64,000 bases of DNA from an uncultured Bacteroides sp. (GCA_947074295.1 CAMTPC010000001.1:1-64000); one strand, 5' to 3'; shown: positions 1-9,678, counted from the stretch's first letter. Notes: generated by a model from the letters alone, not told the origin. Program-made: numbers and translations.

Positions 1-494
1 ATCGAATTGGCTTGTACCAGATTACCAATGCCAAAGGCTGCCATAGCTGTAAAGATAGAAAATAAAACTGCCAGCCACTTCATACCCAAACCACGGTCGA
101 GTGCATACATCGGTCCACCTGCCATCTCGCCTTTCTGATTCTTCACACGATATTTAATGGCCAATAGACCTTCACCATATTTCGTCGAGATGCCCAACAC
201 ACCAGTGATCCAACACCAAAAAACGGCTCCTGGTCCACCCAGACTTACTGCAGTGGCCATGCCAATAATGTTTCCTGTACCCAGTGTTGCCGCCAGCGAA
301 GTAACCAATGCGCCAAACTGGCTTACCTCACCATGTGTTCCATCTTCCTTGGAAACTGATAAGCGAATGGCTTTTAAAATATGACGTTGCGGAAATTTTA
401 ATTTAATTGTGAGGAATAGATGAGTGCCTAATAGAAGTATAATCATAGGCCATCCCCAAAGGAAAGAGCTAAGTGTGGAGAAGAATTGTTCCAT
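1..494 (-). CDS. AGCS-family alanine/glycine:cation symporter, N-terminal part
   Basis: The gene is read on the minus strand from an ATG at 494 and runs off the left edge, so only 164 N-terminal residues are visible. The family imports small neutral amino acids with sodium or protons across the inner membrane. The segment LGTGNIIGMATAV (residues 71-83) is the family's signature, followed by SLGGPGAVFWCWITG and KYGEGLLAIKYR, all usual for AGCS proteins. Hydrophobic segments lie near residues 12-30, 86-102 and 138-155. It has no close neighbour in its own direction: lipocalin ends 136 bp upstream. The substrate cannot be told from this fragment. The family call is secure. Confidence 0.9.
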   Translation of the reverse strand, partial: MEQFFSTLSSFLWGWPMIILLLGTHLFLTIKLKFPQRHILKAIRLSVSKEDGTHGEVSQFGALVTSLAATLGTGNIIGMATAVSLGGPGAVFWCWITGVLGISTKYGEGLLAIKYRVKNQKGEMAGGPMYALDRGLGMKWLAVLFSIFTAMAAFGIGNLVQANS

Positions 495-630
495 TTATAA
501 TGTAGTAGTGCTGATATGTTTAGTATTATTTTGCGATAGAATACACCAGTTTTATCTCAATTTTCCAGCATATCCCAAATATCGGTGGCAATATACTAAC
601 ATTTAATGATAATACTACATGATTTAACAA

Positions 631-1137
631 TTACTTTTGTGATGTCATGTCTATCTTGGTTTCATCAAATCCCCATTCCAATAATTGCACTTTTAAAGTG
701 GTTAGAAGTTCGTCGCTCATTTGCGGCGTTCGAGACAACACCCACAGATTGCTTTTATTTTTATTGGACACAATCGTCCATTGATAATCTTTATCCAAAG
801 CGATAATCCAGTAATCCGATTTGAATGGCCAAAAGAATTGTACCTTTAATTTACTATTTGTGCGCTTATCACAAACAAATGCTTTACCTTCAATAGATTT
901 GACTCGCCCATTTACGATACCAGAATTTATTACTGTAATATAATCTAGATTGGGATGGATAATATACTCTGCAGTAACCTCAGTCATGCCTTTCTCAAAC
1001 CATAGAGTATAACGAGCAATCTCATACCATTTCCCTGCATATCTATCGAGATTTAAAGATTTGACAGTAGGAAGATAAGAATCTCTACGTGAAGAAAAAG
1101 ATCCAAGAATAGAATGAAGATAAGATTGTATGCGCAT
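631..1137 (-). CDS. blc: Lipocalin, Blc/apolipoprotein D type
   Basis: A 168-aa protein with the lipocalin signature around residues 31-43 (LDRYAGKWYEIARY, with the conserved G-x-W at 35-37), a second strand block YWIIALDKDYQWTIVSN, and the C-terminal GFDETKI typical of bacterial Blc. Blc proteins bind fatty acids or lysophospholipids in the envelope. Unlike E. coli Blc there is no lipobox and no convincing signal peptide, so its location is uncertain; it may be cytoplasmic or start differently. Length fits the family (about 160-180 aa). It lies downstream of a candidate small RNA on the same strand whose terminator should separate the two. Confidence 0.88.
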   Translation of the reverse strand: MRIQSYLHSILGSFSSRRDSYLPTVKSLNLDRYAGKWYEIARYTLWFEKGMTEVTAEYIIHPNLDYITVINSGIVNGRVKSIEGKAFVCDKRTNSKLKVQFFWPFKSDYWIIALDKDYQWTIVSNKNKSNLWVLSRTPQMSDELLTTLKVQLLEWGFDETKIDMTSQK

Positions 1138-1216
1138 AGTGGTTGATTTATGAATGAATAATAGCTAGAATATAAATCAAAAAACAACAAGAATTGTTCG
1201 AAAGGAAAGTTATGGG

Positions 1217-1282
1217 CAAAAAAAAAGGAGTCACGCCTGACTCCAACCTTTGTTAACCTTAAATCTAATACTATGAAAAACA
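1217..1282 (-). ncRNA. Candidate small RNA with own promoter and intrinsic terminator
   Basis: On the minus strand a full promoter (TTTG at 1315-1318, 19-nt spacer, TATATTTG at 1288-1295) is followed about 45 nt later by a perfect 7-bp hairpin (GGAGTCA/TGACTCC, 1227-1244) and nine T residues (1218-1226). The implied transcript is about 65 nt and contains no plausible ORF. It sits 80 bp upstream of the lipocalin gene, in the same direction. It could be a free-standing sRNA or an attenuated leader for lipocalin. No known RNA family is claimed; promoter and terminator are visible, expression is inferred. Confidence 0.55.
1218..1244 (-). terminator. Intrinsic terminator of the small RNA
   Basis: Perfect stem GGAGTCA/TGACTCC with a four-base loop, followed on the minus strand by nine T residues. 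Strong for its size. Confidence 0.8.
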
Positions 1283-1287
1283 CAATG

Positions 1288-1318
1288 CAAATATAGGTAC
1301 TAATTACAACATTGCAAA
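1288..1318 (-). promoter_or_regulatory. Bacteroidetes-type promoter for the small RNA
   Basis: TTTG (1315-1318) and TATATTTG (1288-1295) on the minus strand, separated by 19 nt, match the Bacteroides sigma-ABfr consensus (TTTG, 19-21 nt, TAnnTTTG) exactly. The start of transcription would be near 1282. Confidence 0.7.
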
Positions 1319-1479
1319 TTACACAAGGATAATCAGATGTTTTATAACATATATTAAAACTAATCGTACTAATCGAAGCTTTATTAAACATTTCTCAAAG
1401 AAAATTGTATCAATAAAAAGGCGAAACGACCTTTTACCTAATTTTGTGCCCTAATATAAACAACAATAATTAAAAAGAA

Positions 1480-2196
1480 ATGAAAAAGGTAAGTTTTGCT
1501 GCGATTGCAATGGCATCTTTACTAATGCAAGCCTGCTCGCCAGCCGTAAAAAAACAAGTTGATGAACAAGTGATGGAGACCCATGTATTACACGAAAATG
1601 ATGTTAAGACTTTGACTCCAGACTCAGTGTTGATGATTCTTATTGAGGGAAATAATAACTTCACGACAAAGAATACGACTTCACGCGATGTGTTGGAACA
1701 AATCAAGGAATCAGATGAGGCGGGTCAACATCCTATCGCTATCATACTATCGTGCATTGATTCTCGTGTTCCGGTTGAATATATATTTGATAAAGGGGCA
1801 GGCGATATATTCGTGGCACGACAAGCAGGTAATGTAATCGATGCAGATATTCTAGGAAGTATGGAGTATGCATGCGAACATGCTGGTTCTAAGATCATAA
1901 TGATTCTTGGACACGAACATTGTGGAGCGGTTCACGCAGCAGTGGAACATGTTGAAGCAGGGAATATGACACAAATGTTGGCGAAAATAGAACCCGCTAT
2001 CAAAAGTTGCATGAACGATAGTACAGATACTGACTCTGAAGAGTTCCTTAGTGTGGTGACAAGAAAGAATGTCGAGAATATGGTCGAACAGGTGAGACGA
2101 GATAGCCCCATATTAAATGAGATGGAAGAAAAAGGAGAAATAAAAATTGTAGGCGCCATTTTTGATCTTAAGACGGGTAAGGTAGAGCTTATTTAA
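1480..2196 (+). CDS. Exported beta-carbonic anhydrase, lipoprotein
   Basis: A 238-aa beta-class carbonic anhydrase (CO2 + H2O to bicarbonate). The zinc-site residues are present: C92-x-D94-x-R96 in SCIDSRVP and H145-x-x-C148 in GHEHCGA. The N-terminus carries a signal peptide ending in the lipobox LMQAC, so Cys19 should be lipidated and the enzyme placed in the envelope, unlike the usual cytoplasmic members. A -7-like TAATTTTG is at 1439-1446 without a clear -33 partner. A second exported paralogue starts 218 bp downstream; a hairpin terminator between them suggests separate transcription. Residues 20-55 form a linker before the catalytic domain. Confidence 0.93.
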   Translation: MKKVSFAAIAMASLLMQACSPAVKKQVDEQVMETHVLHENDVKTLTPDSVLMILIEGNNNFTTKNTTSRDVLEQIKESDEAGQHPIAIILSCIDSRVPVEYIFDKGAGDIFVARQAGNVIDADILGSMEYACEHAGSKIIMILGHEHCGAVHAAVEHVEAGNMTQMLAKIEPAIKSCMNDSTDTDSEEFLSVVTRKNVENMVEQVRRDSPILNEMEEKGEIKIVGAIFDLKTGKVELI

Positions 2197-2259
2197 AGAA
2201 TTAAATCATATTTTTCACGACCAAAGCAAGCGATTGTTTTGGTCGCATTATTTAGCACC

Positions 2260-2293
2260 AGTTGCTTATTAGCGCTAAATGCAACTCTTTTTT
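2260..2293 (+). terminator. Likely terminator after the first carbonic anhydrase
   Basis: AGTTGC (2260-2265) pairs with GCAACT (2281-2286); the interior is itself nearly self-complementary around TTAGCGCTAA, and six T residues follow (2288-2293). A further hairpin, CGACCAAA with TTTTGGTCG, lies at 2218-2245. Confidence 0.55.
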
Positions 2294-2369
2294 ACTTAAT
2301 ATTAGACTATTGTAAACATTTAAAACAGTCATTCTGTTTTCATAACATTTATAAGATGGGTAAGATAGT

Positions 2370-2377
2370 TATATTTG
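2370..2377 (+). promoter_or_regulatory. -7 element for the second carbonic anhydrase
   Basis: TATATTTG matches TAnnTTTG. The -33 position holds TTTA (2348-2351) rather than TTTG, with an 18-nt spacer. The leader to the ATG at 2415 would be about 30 nt. Confidence 0.55.
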
Positions 2378-2414
2378 CAACAATAATTTTATCAACCTAT
2401 TAAACCCCTTTATT

Positions 2415-3095
2415 ATGACATTTAAAATGGCTATTTTGGCAGCTGTTCTAACTCTGGGTGCAACAGCTAATGCGCAACAACATGAAAACATCCAAACACC
2501 TGCACAAGCTATAGAGGCTTTGAAAGAAGGAAATACACGTTTTATCACAGACAATAGAACCCTACCTAATCAGTGCAAAGATCATAGAAAAAGCTTAAAA
2601 AAATCACAAGCTCCTTTCGCTGCTATCGTTACATGTTCGGATTCACGCGTACCTGCTGAACTACTTTTTGATAATGGCTTCGGTGACCTTTTTGTGATTC
2701 GTACTGCCGGCAACACAGTAGTAGACAGCTCTACTCAAGGAAGCGTGGATTATGCAGTGAATCATCTTGGAGTGAAACTAATCGTAGTTTTAGGACATAC
2801 TAACTGCGGTGCCATTAAAGCGGTGGTAACATCAACAGGCAATGATACCCCAAAATGTGCACACGAAGCGAGCATGCAAGGTGAACTACCAACATTAATT
2901 GGCAAAATCGCTGATTGCATCCCTCAATATAAAGGGAAGTCCGAATCGTTTGATGAAGCAATCATGGCCAATGTACATGCACAATCTGAAAAAATAGCAG
3001 CACTCCCCCATGTGCAAGCTCAGATGGCAGAAGGAAAGCTAGCTGTAGTTAGTGCGCTTTACGATCTAAAAACAGGCGAGGTCATATTTGAATAA
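2415..3095 (+). CDS. Exported beta-carbonic anhydrase, secreted
   Basis: A 226-aa beta-carbonic anhydrase with zinc and active-site residues C74-x-D76-x-R78 (TCSDSRVP) and H128-x-x-C131 (GHTNCGA). The first 20 residues form a Sec signal peptide ending in ATANA|QQ, predicting a soluble periplasmic protein; there is no lipobox. It is a paralogue of the lipoprotein enzyme just upstream, so the pair offers one anchored and one soluble form in the envelope. A strong bidirectional terminator follows at 3121-3167. Family assignment is secure; the physiological role (bicarbonate supply for carboxylations such as succinate and propionate formation, or pH control) is inferred. Confidence 0.94.
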   Translation: MTFKMAILAAVLTLGATANAQQHENIQTPAQAIEALKEGNTRFITDNRTLPNQCKDHRKSLKKSQAPFAAIVTCSDSRVPAELLFDNGFGDLFVIRTAGNTVVDSSTQGSVDYAVNHLGVKLIVVLGHTNCGAIKAVVTSTGNDTPKCAHEASMQGELPTLIGKIADCIPQYKGKSESFDEAIMANVHAQSEKIAALPHVQAQMAEGKLAVVSALYDLKTGEVIFE

Positions 3096-3120
3096 GAGCC
3101 TATAACACATTTAAATATAC

Positions 3121-3167
3121 AAAAAGAGACTCTCTTCTGAATTAAATCATGAAGAGAGTCTCTTTTT
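3121..3167. terminator. Bidirectional terminator between carbonic anhydrase and mutB
   Basis: A perfect 17-bp inverted repeat: arms 3121-3137 and 3151-3167, loop 13 nt, with five A at the left end and five T at the right end. It can stop both the plus-strand carbonic anhydrase transcript and the minus-strand mutAB transcript. Confidence 0.9.
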
Positions 3168-3190
3168 ATATTGTGAATAATCGAAAGGGA

Positions 3191-5338
3191 TTATTCCTCG
3201 TCCATCAAAATGTCTAGAATCTGACATGCAGCCTTTGCCACTGGAGTACCAGGACCAAAGATGGCAGCAACACCAGCCTGATATAAGAATTCATAATCTT
3301 GTGCTGGAATCACACCACCCGCAATTACGATAATATCTTCGCGACCAAGCTTCTTTAACTCTTCTATAATCTGAGGTACCAACGTCTTGTGACCTGCAGC
3401 CAATGAAGACACACCTACTACATGCACATCGTTCTCTACTGCATCGCGAGCCGCTTCGGCAGGAGTTTGGAACAAAGGTCCCATATCTACGTCGAAACCA
3501 CAGTCAGCATAACCTGTCGCTACTACTTTAGCACCGCGGTCATGACCATCTTGACCCATTTTAGCAATCATGATACGAGGCTGACGGCCTTCTTTTTTCG
3601 CAAATTCAGCTGTCTTTTTGCAAGCCAACTCAAAGTCGCTGTCATTTTTACTTTCTGATGAATACACGCCTGATATAGTTCTGATTATTGCTTTGTAACG
3701 TCCTACTATCTTTTCGCAAGCAAACGAGATTTCGCCCAAAGTAGCGCGAAGACGAGCGGCTTCCACAGCTAGTTCTAACAAATTGCCTTCGCCAGTTTCC
3801 ACACATTTAGTAATGGCTTCCAGAGCTTTCTCTACTTCTTTCTCATTGCGACCTTCTTTGAGGCGTTTTAGGTTCTCGATTTGTTCTTTACGAACAGCAG
3901 TATTATCCACTTCAAGGATATCAATTGGATCTTCTTTTTCAAGACGATATTTATTCACACCCACAATAGTCTGGCTTCCGCTATCGATACGAGCCTGAGT
4001 ACGTGCAGCTGCTTCTTCGATACGCATCTTAGGAATGCCTGTCTCGATTGCCTTAGCCATACCGCCCAACTTTTCGATTTCTTGGATATGCTCCCAAGCC
4101 TTTTGAGCCAATTCATCTGTCAAAGTCTCTACATAGTAAGAACCACCCCATGGGTCAACGTTCTTGCATACAAAAGTTTCTTCTTGGATATAAATCTGCG
4201 TGTTACGAGCGATACGTGCAGAGAAATCAGTTGGCAATGCGATAGCCTCATCCAAAGCATTGGTATGAAGTGATTGAGTATGACCCAAGGCAGCAGCCAT
4301 AGCTTCGATACAAGTACGACCAACGTTGTTGAAAGGATCTTGCTCGGTAAGCGACCATCCTGAAGTTTGCGAGTGTGTACGCAATGCCAAAGATTTTGGA
4401 TTCTTTGGATTGAATTGTTTTACTATCTTTGCCCAAAGCATACGAGCTGCACGCATCTTAGCGATTTCCATGAAATGGTTCATGCCGATAGCCCAGAAGA
4501 ATGATAAACGAGGCGCAAAAGCATCGATATCAATCCCAGCAGCTGTACCAGCACGAAGATATTCCAAACCGTCAGCAAGTGTATAAGCCAACTCAATATC
4601 TGCAGTAGCACCTGCCTCTTGCATGTGATAACCAGAGATAGAGATAGAGTTGAACTTAGGCATCTTCTGTGAAGTATATTCGAAGATATCAGAGATAATC
4701 TTCATCGAGAACGCAGGTGGGTAGATGTATGTATTACGCACCATGAACTCTTTCAAGATATCATTCTGAATTGTACCAGCCATCTCTTCGAGTTTTGCAC
4801 CTTGCTCCAAACCTGCATTAATGTAGAATGCCATTACTGGAAGTACAGCACCATTCATAGTCATCGATACAGACATCTTGTTCAATGGAATACCATCGAA
4901 AAGCACTTTCATATTATCGAGTGAACAGATAGAAACACCGGCTTTACCTACGTCACCAACTACACGTTCGTGATCGGGGTCATAACCGCGGTGTGTAGCC
5001 AAGTCAAACGCTACCGAAAGACCTTTCTGCCCCGAAGCAAGATTACGACGATAAAAGGCGTTAGACTCTTCGGCAGTAGAGAAACCAGCATATTGACGAA
5101 TCGTCCATGGTCGAAGGGTATACATCACCGAGTAAGGACCACGAAGATAAGGAGGAAGACCAGCAGCATAATTCAAATGCTCCATATTTTCCAAATCTTC
5201 ATTTGTATAAACAGGCTTTACAGCGATGTGTTCAGGTGTCTTCCAATTAGCTTCCACACCGTTAGCCTTTTGCCATTCAGCGCCATTTATGGGTTGAAAA
5301 GCTGCATATATATCTAAGTTTTTAAAATCAGGCTTCAT
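3191..5338 (-). CDS. mutB: Methylmalonyl-CoA mutase large (catalytic) subunit
   Basis: 715 aa, normal length. It interconverts succinyl-CoA and (R)-methylmalonyl-CoA with adenosylcobalamin, the key step in propionate formation in Bacteroidales. The N-terminal TIM-barrel substrate domain includes [25 protein letters not shown]. The C-terminal B12 domain (from about residue 586) has the D597-x-H599-x-x-G602 cobalt-ligand motif, then the SxL ([10 protein letters not shown]) and GG (VIAGGVIP) motifs. mutA lies 44 bp upstream in the same operon, and the terminator at 3121-3167 follows. Confidence 0.98.
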   Translation of the reverse strand: MKPDFKNLDIYAAFQPINGAEWQKANGVEANWKTPEHIAVKPVYTNEDLENMEHLNYAAGLPPYLRGPYSVMYTLRPWTIRQYAGFSTAEESNAFYRRNLASGQKGLSVAFDLATHRGYDPDHERVVGDVGKAGVSICSLDNMKVLFDGIPLNKMSVSMTMNGAVLPVMAFYINAGLEQGAKLEEMAGTIQNDILKEFMVRNTYIYPPAFSMKIISDIFEYTSQKMPKFNSISISGYHMQEAGATADIELAYTLADGLEYLRAGTAAGIDIDAFAPRLSFFWAIGMNHFMEIAKMRAARMLWAKIVKQFNPKNPKSLALRTHSQTSGWSLTEQDPFNNVGRTCIEAMAAALGHTQSLHTNALDEAIALPTDFSARIARNTQIYIQEETFVCKNVDPWGGSYYVETLTDELAQKAWEHIQEIEKLGGMAKAIETGIPKMRIEEAAARTQARIDSGSQTIVGVNKYRLEKEDPIDILEVDNTAVRKEQIENLKRLKEGRNEKEVEKALEAITKCVETGEGNLLELAVEAARLRATLGEISFACEKIVGRYKAIIRTISGVYSSESKNDSDFELACKKTAEFAKKEGRQPRIMIAKMGQDGHDRGAKVVATGYADCGFDVDMGPLFQTPAEAARDAVENDVHVVGVSSLAAGHKTLVPQIIEELKKLGREDIIVIAGGVIPAQDYEFLYQAGVAAIFGPGTPVAKAACQILDILMDEE

Positions 5339-5382
5339 ATTGTTGTTTTACAATTTAGCGAATTAAATATAACCTTTGAAGA

Positions 5383-7281
5383 TTACTTCAAAAGCTTTGC
5401 GTTAAACTCTTGCAACGTTTCAAGAACATTCACACGTACATGAATGAAGTTCTCGATACCGGCAGCTTTTAGTTCGTCAGTACATTCAGGATTACCTGCA
5501 ACGATAAACAATGCACGACCATCAACTGCCTTATATGCTGGGATAGCATGTGTAGCATATTCTTCATCGCTAGAACAAAGCACCACGATGTCAGCTCCCA
5601 TCTTCATAGCTGCATCAACGCCTTCTTCTACTGTTTCAAAGCCTAGATTGTCGAATACTTCATAGCCAGCACAAGCTAAGAAGTTGCAAGCATATTGTGC
5701 ACGAGCTTGGCGCATTGCCAAGTTGCCGATAGTTAACATGAAGGCCTTGGGACGTTTACCAGAAGCTTCTGTCTGCATACGCAAAGCTTCAAACTCACTA
5801 CCGGCTCTAGCAAAGTCAAGAGTAGCCACATCTTTTTTGCAAGTATCACCATCACCGCAACAGCAGCCTTCATCCAAAGGACGTTTATCGCCAGCTACTT
5901 CATAGAAGTTAGGATATTGGTTAGTCCCCAAAAGGATTTCGCGACGCTGTGCCACAGCTTTATGACGGGCCTTATTAGTTTCGTTGACTGCAGCTTGAAC
6001 ACTGCCCGACTTGATTGCAGCATAGAAACCACCTTCTTCAACTACAGTTAAGAAAATCTTCCAAGCTTGCTCGGCGATAGAAGCGGTTAAAGTCTCGATA
6101 TAATAGGAACCACCAGCAGGATCGACCACCTTATCGAAATAAGACTCCTCTTTTAATAGAAGCTGTTGGTTGCGCGCTAATCTTTCAGAGAATTCATCTG
6201 GCGCCGCATATATTTTATCAAACGGAGAAACAGTCATCGAATCAACACCACCCAAAGCAGCACTCATAGCTTCAGTTTGCGTACGAAGCAAGTTTACATG
6301 CGCATCATACATCGTTAGATTATAGGTTGATGTTTCGGCGTGCATTTTCATTTTCGCAGCACAACGGCATTCATCGTGAGGGCCTTTATTGTCGCAATCG
6401 CGTGTACACTCGGGTGCATATGAAGCTACGATATTAGCCCACAGTAAACGAGCTGCGCGGAATTTAGCTATTTCTAGGAAATAGTTAGAGCTTACACCAA
6501 AGTTGAACTTGATTTTTTTAGCTACAGCAGTTGCAGGCAAACCAGCTTCAGTCAATTGGCTCATATACTCATTACCCCATGCCAAAGCATATCCCAGTTC
6601 TTGTGAAATATATGCACCAGCATTGTTCAAAGACAATGCACTTACATTAAGAACGCGATAGAAAGGAAGAGATTGCATAGTATCGAGTAAAGCTTTAGCC
6701 ATCTGCACCATATCACCTTTTTCCTTGCCGCGTGAGATCATTCGATTGAAATAATCAAAACCAATTGAACCATGAAGCTTAGTTACATCATAGTCTTTCT
6801 TTTTGAAGTAATCCACCAAAAAGTTGGCCAAATCCACGGTATGATTCTGACAAGTAGAAAAGTTCAATTCTACACATTCAGCGCAAATATCTTTCAATAA
6901 AGCGTCGAAATATGTAGCATTCATATCCTTAGGATTAATCAGAAAAGAAAGTGAATTGACACCTTTATTAAGAATATCCAGCGCTTTTGAATTAGCTTGT
7001 TCAGGTGATTCTACTCTAATCTCCTGACGCACCAACCATGCATTACTATCCTTCTTTGTACCACGTAAATAAGGGAAAACGCCTGGAACAGCGTCGGTTG
7101 TTTTAAGACCATCAAGGTCTTCCATACGGTAGAAAGGCTTTACTTTAAAACCTTCATTGGTTTTCCAAACAAGTTTCTTCTCAAAGTCTGCCCCTTTCAG
7201 GTCAGCATTCACTTTATCCATCCACTTTTCTGTAGATACTGGAGAAAATTCAGAGAAGAGCTTTTCTTTACTGTCTGCCAT
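5383..7281 (-). CDS. mutA: Methylmalonyl-CoA mutase small subunit
   Basis: 632 aa, the non-catalytic partner of MutB in the heterodimer. The C-terminal B12-like domain lacks the DxHxxG motif, as expected for small subunits, so this is not a defect. Unusual features are two cysteine-rich stretches: C292, C296, C305, C307 (after SYAPECTRDC) and C473-C474-C475 with C481; a few of these may be lineage-specific and could bind a metal or a disulfide partner. First gene of the mutA-mutB pair. A -7 element TATCTTTG is at 7376-7383 (minus), giving a leader of roughly 90 nt; no cobalamin riboswitch was recognised in it. Confidence 0.97.
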   Translation of the reverse strand: MADSKEKLFSEFSPVSTEKWMDKVNADLKGADFEKKLVWKTNEGFKVKPFYRMEDLDGLKTTDAVPGVFPYLRGTKKDSNAWLVRQEIRVESPEQANSKALDILNKGVNSLSFLINPKDMNATYFDALLKDICAECVELNFSTCQNHTVDLANFLVDYFKKKDYDVTKLHGSIGFDYFNRMISRGKEKGDMVQMAKALLDTMQSLPFYRVLNVSALSLNNAGAYISQELGYALAWGNEYMSQLTEAGLPATAVAKKIKFNFGVSSNYFLEIAKFRAARLLWANIVASYAPECTRDCDNKGPHDECRCAAKMKMHAETSTYNLTMYDAHVNLLRTQTEAMSAALGGVDSMTVSPFDKIYAAPDEFSERLARNQQLLLKEESYFDKVVDPAGGSYYIETLTASIAEQAWKIFLTVVEEGGFYAAIKSGSVQAAVNETNKARHKAVAQRREILLGTNQYPNFYEVAGDKRPLDEGCCCGDGDTCKKDVATLDFARAGSEFEALRMQTEASGKRPKAFMLTIGNLAMRQARAQYACNFLACAGYEVFDNLGFETVEEGVDAAMKMGADIVVLCSSDEEYATHAIPAYKAVDGRALFIVAGNPECTDELKAAGIENFIHVRVNVLETLQEFNAKLLK

Positions 7282-7375
7282 AGTTTATTATTGATTTAAT
7301 AGAAAAATTAAAATATCATTTAAACATTATTATACAACATGGTTTGTACTATCTATTTGTATAACATTATCAAGG

Positions 7376-7383
7376 CAAAGATA
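7376..7383 (-). promoter_or_regulatory. -7 element of the mutAB promoter
   Basis: TATCTTTG on the minus strand matches TAnnTTTG. No clear TTTG at the -33 position. It is the only good match close to the mutA start. Confidence 0.5.
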
Positions 7384-7871
7384 TATAATAACTTTTAAGG
7401 CAGTATTTTTTTTATGGAAATTTCGCACAGAGCTATCTACATGTCGATTTATTGCTATGTGTAGTTTGCATTATGCATAATATGAATCACATTTCATCAT
7501 CTTAAAACTCTTTGAGAACGATCAGAAATCCAGTACTTCCATTATATCCGTAAGTAAGACATAACTTTGTCAATATCTTAATCATCTTTATTAACCAAGA
7601 GTTATATCAGTCAAAGATAAGGATAAAAAAATTAAGAAAATGATTTTTTAAAAGATTCAGAAGTGAGGAATAGCAAATCAACATTAAAGCCTTTAATACA
7701 GTTTACTTTGATATTTCCAACCTTTTATACAAAATAGATAGTTCACCTAGGCATAATATTTCAATCAGAAAGCATTAAGGTTAATAAACAAAACGATTGT
7801 CGCATTTCCATTACTGATAATTCCATTCTGACAAACATATAAATAAGATCGAAACAAAGATAGGGATAAAC

Positions 7872-7902
7872 TTTAAGACACCACATACATTCTCTAATTT
7901 TG
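7872..7902 (+). promoter_or_regulatory. Promoter of the YidE-type transporter gene
   Basis: TAATTTTG at 7895-7902 matches TAnnTTTG; TTTA at 7872-7875 occupies the -33 position with a 19-nt spacer. The leader to ATG 7925 would be under 20 nt. Confidence 0.6.
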
Positions 7903-7924
7903 CAGAATTTTAAGTAAAGATTGT

Positions 7925-9592
7925 ATGGATTGGATAGAAAATTTGTTGTGGAACCCCGACTCGGTGGCCCACATTGTGTTTCTTTATGCCTTTGTGATAG
8001 CGTTGGGGGTATTGTTGGGTAAAATCAAAGTTTTTGGTATTTCGCTAGGTGTTACTTTTGTTTTGTTTACAGGGATTTTAATGGGACATTTTGGCTTTAC
8101 GGCCGATATACATATTCTCCATTTCATTCGCGAATTTGGACTCATTTTATTCGTATTCTGTATCGGTTTACAAGTGGGTCCTGGATTCTTTTCCTCTTTC
8201 AAAAAAGGTGGCATGACGCTTAATCTTTTGGCATTTGGAGTTGTGGTACTCAATATAGCAGTAGCGCTAGCCATTTATTTCATTGGCAATGGCCGAATCG
8301 AACTTCCCATGATAATTGGGGTGCTCTATGGAGCCGTGACAAATACACCTGGGCTTGGTGCCGCACAAGAGGCACTTACACAGCTAAATTATTCGGGTCC
8401 ACAAATAGCATTAGGATATGCCTGTGCTTATCCACTTGGCGTAGTGGGCATCATTGGATCGATCATCGCCATACGTTATATCTGTAAAATCAATCTCACG
8501 AAAGAAGATGAGAGTTTAAAAAATGCCGATTCCGAAGATGCACGTCACAAACCCCGATTGATGACTTTAGAAGTACGCAACGAAGGCTTGGATGGTGAAA
8601 AGCTGAGCCATATGAAAAGTCTGATAGGAAGACCATTTGTTTGTTCACGTATCTGTCACGAAGGGCATGTAAGTATTCCAAATCAGAAAACGACATTCCA
8701 CATCGGCGATAAAGTATTCATTGTATGTAGTGAAGAAGATGCTGAAGCTATCAAAGCATTTGTCGGTAAAGAGGTTGAAATGAATTGGGAAAAACAAGAT
8801 ATGCCATTAGTATCGCGCCGTATATTGGTTACCAAATCAGAGATTAATGGTAAGAAGCTTGGCGATCTACATTTTCGTACAAGTTATGGGATAAATATTA
8901 CACGCGTCAATCGCTCGGGTACTGATCTTTTTGCTGACCCCAACTTAAAGTTACAAGTGGGTGACCGCGTGATGGTAGTTGGCCAAGAAGATGCCATAGA
9001 GAGTGTAGCGCATGTATTGGGAAATTCATTAAAGCGCCTCGACCACCCCAATATAATTACAATCTTTGTGGGTATCTTTTTGGGTATTTTCTTGGGAAGT
9101 TTGCCCATTGCCTTCCCGGGTATGCCTACGCCGGTTAAATTAGGCTTAGCAGGTGGTCCATTGGTAGTGGCTATTCTGATAGGCCGTTTCGGCTACAAAC
9201 TACATTTGGTAACTTATACAACGATGAGTGCTAATCTGATGTTACGTGAAATTGGTATTGTTTTATTCCTTGCCAGTGTAGGTATTGAAGCTGGAGCCAA
9301 TTTCGTCAACACAGTAGTTGATGGAGATGGTTTACTCTATGTAGGTTCGGGTATATTGATTACTATCATCCCATTGCTTATCATAGCCATCATAGGGAGG
9401 TTACATTATAAAATCAATTACTTTACATTGATGGGTTTATTGGCTGGTAGCACCACAGACCCACCCGCATTGGCCTATTCCACACAGACTGCCAATAATG
9501 ATGCACCGGCTGTAGGTTATTCCACGGTGTATCCTCTTACGATGTTCCTCCGCATCATTTCTGGGCAGCTCATCCTACTATTGATGATGTAG
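7925..9592 (+). CDS. YidE/AspT-family membrane transporter with two RCK_C domains
   Basis: 555 aa with the duplicated layout of the aspartate:alanine exchanger family: an N-terminal membrane block (about residues 15-185), two cytoplasmic TrkA-C/RCK_C domains (about 195-275 and 285-365, each ending in GDKVFIV or GDRVMVV type strands) and a C-terminal membrane block (about 375-555). The repeated glycine-rich segments [13 protein letters not shown] and [13 protein letters not shown] near the ends of the two membrane halves are family hallmarks. AspT exchanges aspartate and alanine; most YidE/YbjL members have no proven substrate, so none is assigned here. Single-gene transcript with its own promoter and terminator. 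Confidence 0.9.
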   Translation: MDWIENLLWNPDSVAHIVFLYAFVIALGVLLGKIKVFGISLGVTFVLFTGILMGHFGFTADIHILHFIREFGLILFVFCIGLQVGPGFFSSFKKGGMTLNLLAFGVVVLNIAVALAIYFIGNGRIELPMIIGVLYGAVTNTPGLGAAQEALTQLNYSGPQIALGYACAYPLGVVGIIGSIIAIRYICKINLTKEDESLKNADSEDARHKPRLMTLEVRNEGLDGEKLSHMKSLIGRPFVCSRICHEGHVSIPNQKTTFHIGDKVFIVCSEEDAEAIKAFVGKEVEMNWEKQDMPLVSRRILVTKSEINGKKLGDLHFRTSYGINITRVNRSGTDLFADPNLKLQVGDRVMVVGQEDAIESVAHVLGNSLKRLDHPNIITIFVGIFLGIFLGSLPIAFPGMPTPVKLGLAGGPLVVAILIGRFGYKLHLVTYTTMSANLMLREIGIVLFLASVGIEAGANFVNTVVDGDGLLYVGSGILITIIPLLIIAIIGRLHYKINYFTLMGLLAGSTTDPPALAYSTQTANNDAPAVGYSTVYPLTMFLRIISGQLILLLMM

Positions 9593-9597
9593 ATTTA

Positions 9598-9652
9598 AAG
9601 AAAAGGCAACTATCTCATTCCTATTAATAAGGTATGATAGTTGCCTTTTCTT
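9598..9652 (+). terminator. Terminator after the YidE-type gene
   Basis: Perfect 17-bp inverted repeat (9598-9614 and 9636-9652) with a 21-nt loop and T-rich 3' side; A-rich 5' side means it may also act on the minus strand, downstream of the small ORF at 9679-9816. Confidence 0.85.
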
Positions 9653-9678
9653 ATTTTCAGTATAAAAATCAAGTTATG

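Larger units (their letters stand above)
7282..7924. other. 643-bp AT-rich divergent intergenic region
   Basis: Lies between the divergent mutA and YidE-type genes. It holds the mutA -7 element (7376-7383, minus) and the transporter -7 element (7895-7902, plus). Other TAnnTTTG matches at 7562-7569 (plus) and 7612-7619 (minus) lack -33 partners. I see no ORF with coding character, no terminator-like hairpin and no known RNA family in it. Confidence 0.6.

Noticed and set aside
1053-1391. A 112-codon minus-strand open frame across the lipocalin start and small-RNA region
   Set aside because: Overlaps lipocalin in another frame, crosses a strong terminator and promoter, and has an AT-driven Phe/Leu/Ile composition.
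5383-7281. Loss of B12 binding in mutA as a defect
   Set aside because: Small subunits of the bacterial heterodimeric mutase normally lack the DxHxxG motif; the large subunit here has it.
7282-7400. Cobalamin riboswitch before mutA
   Set aside because: The leader is short (about 90 nt), AT-rich, and shows no B12-box-like conserved sequence.
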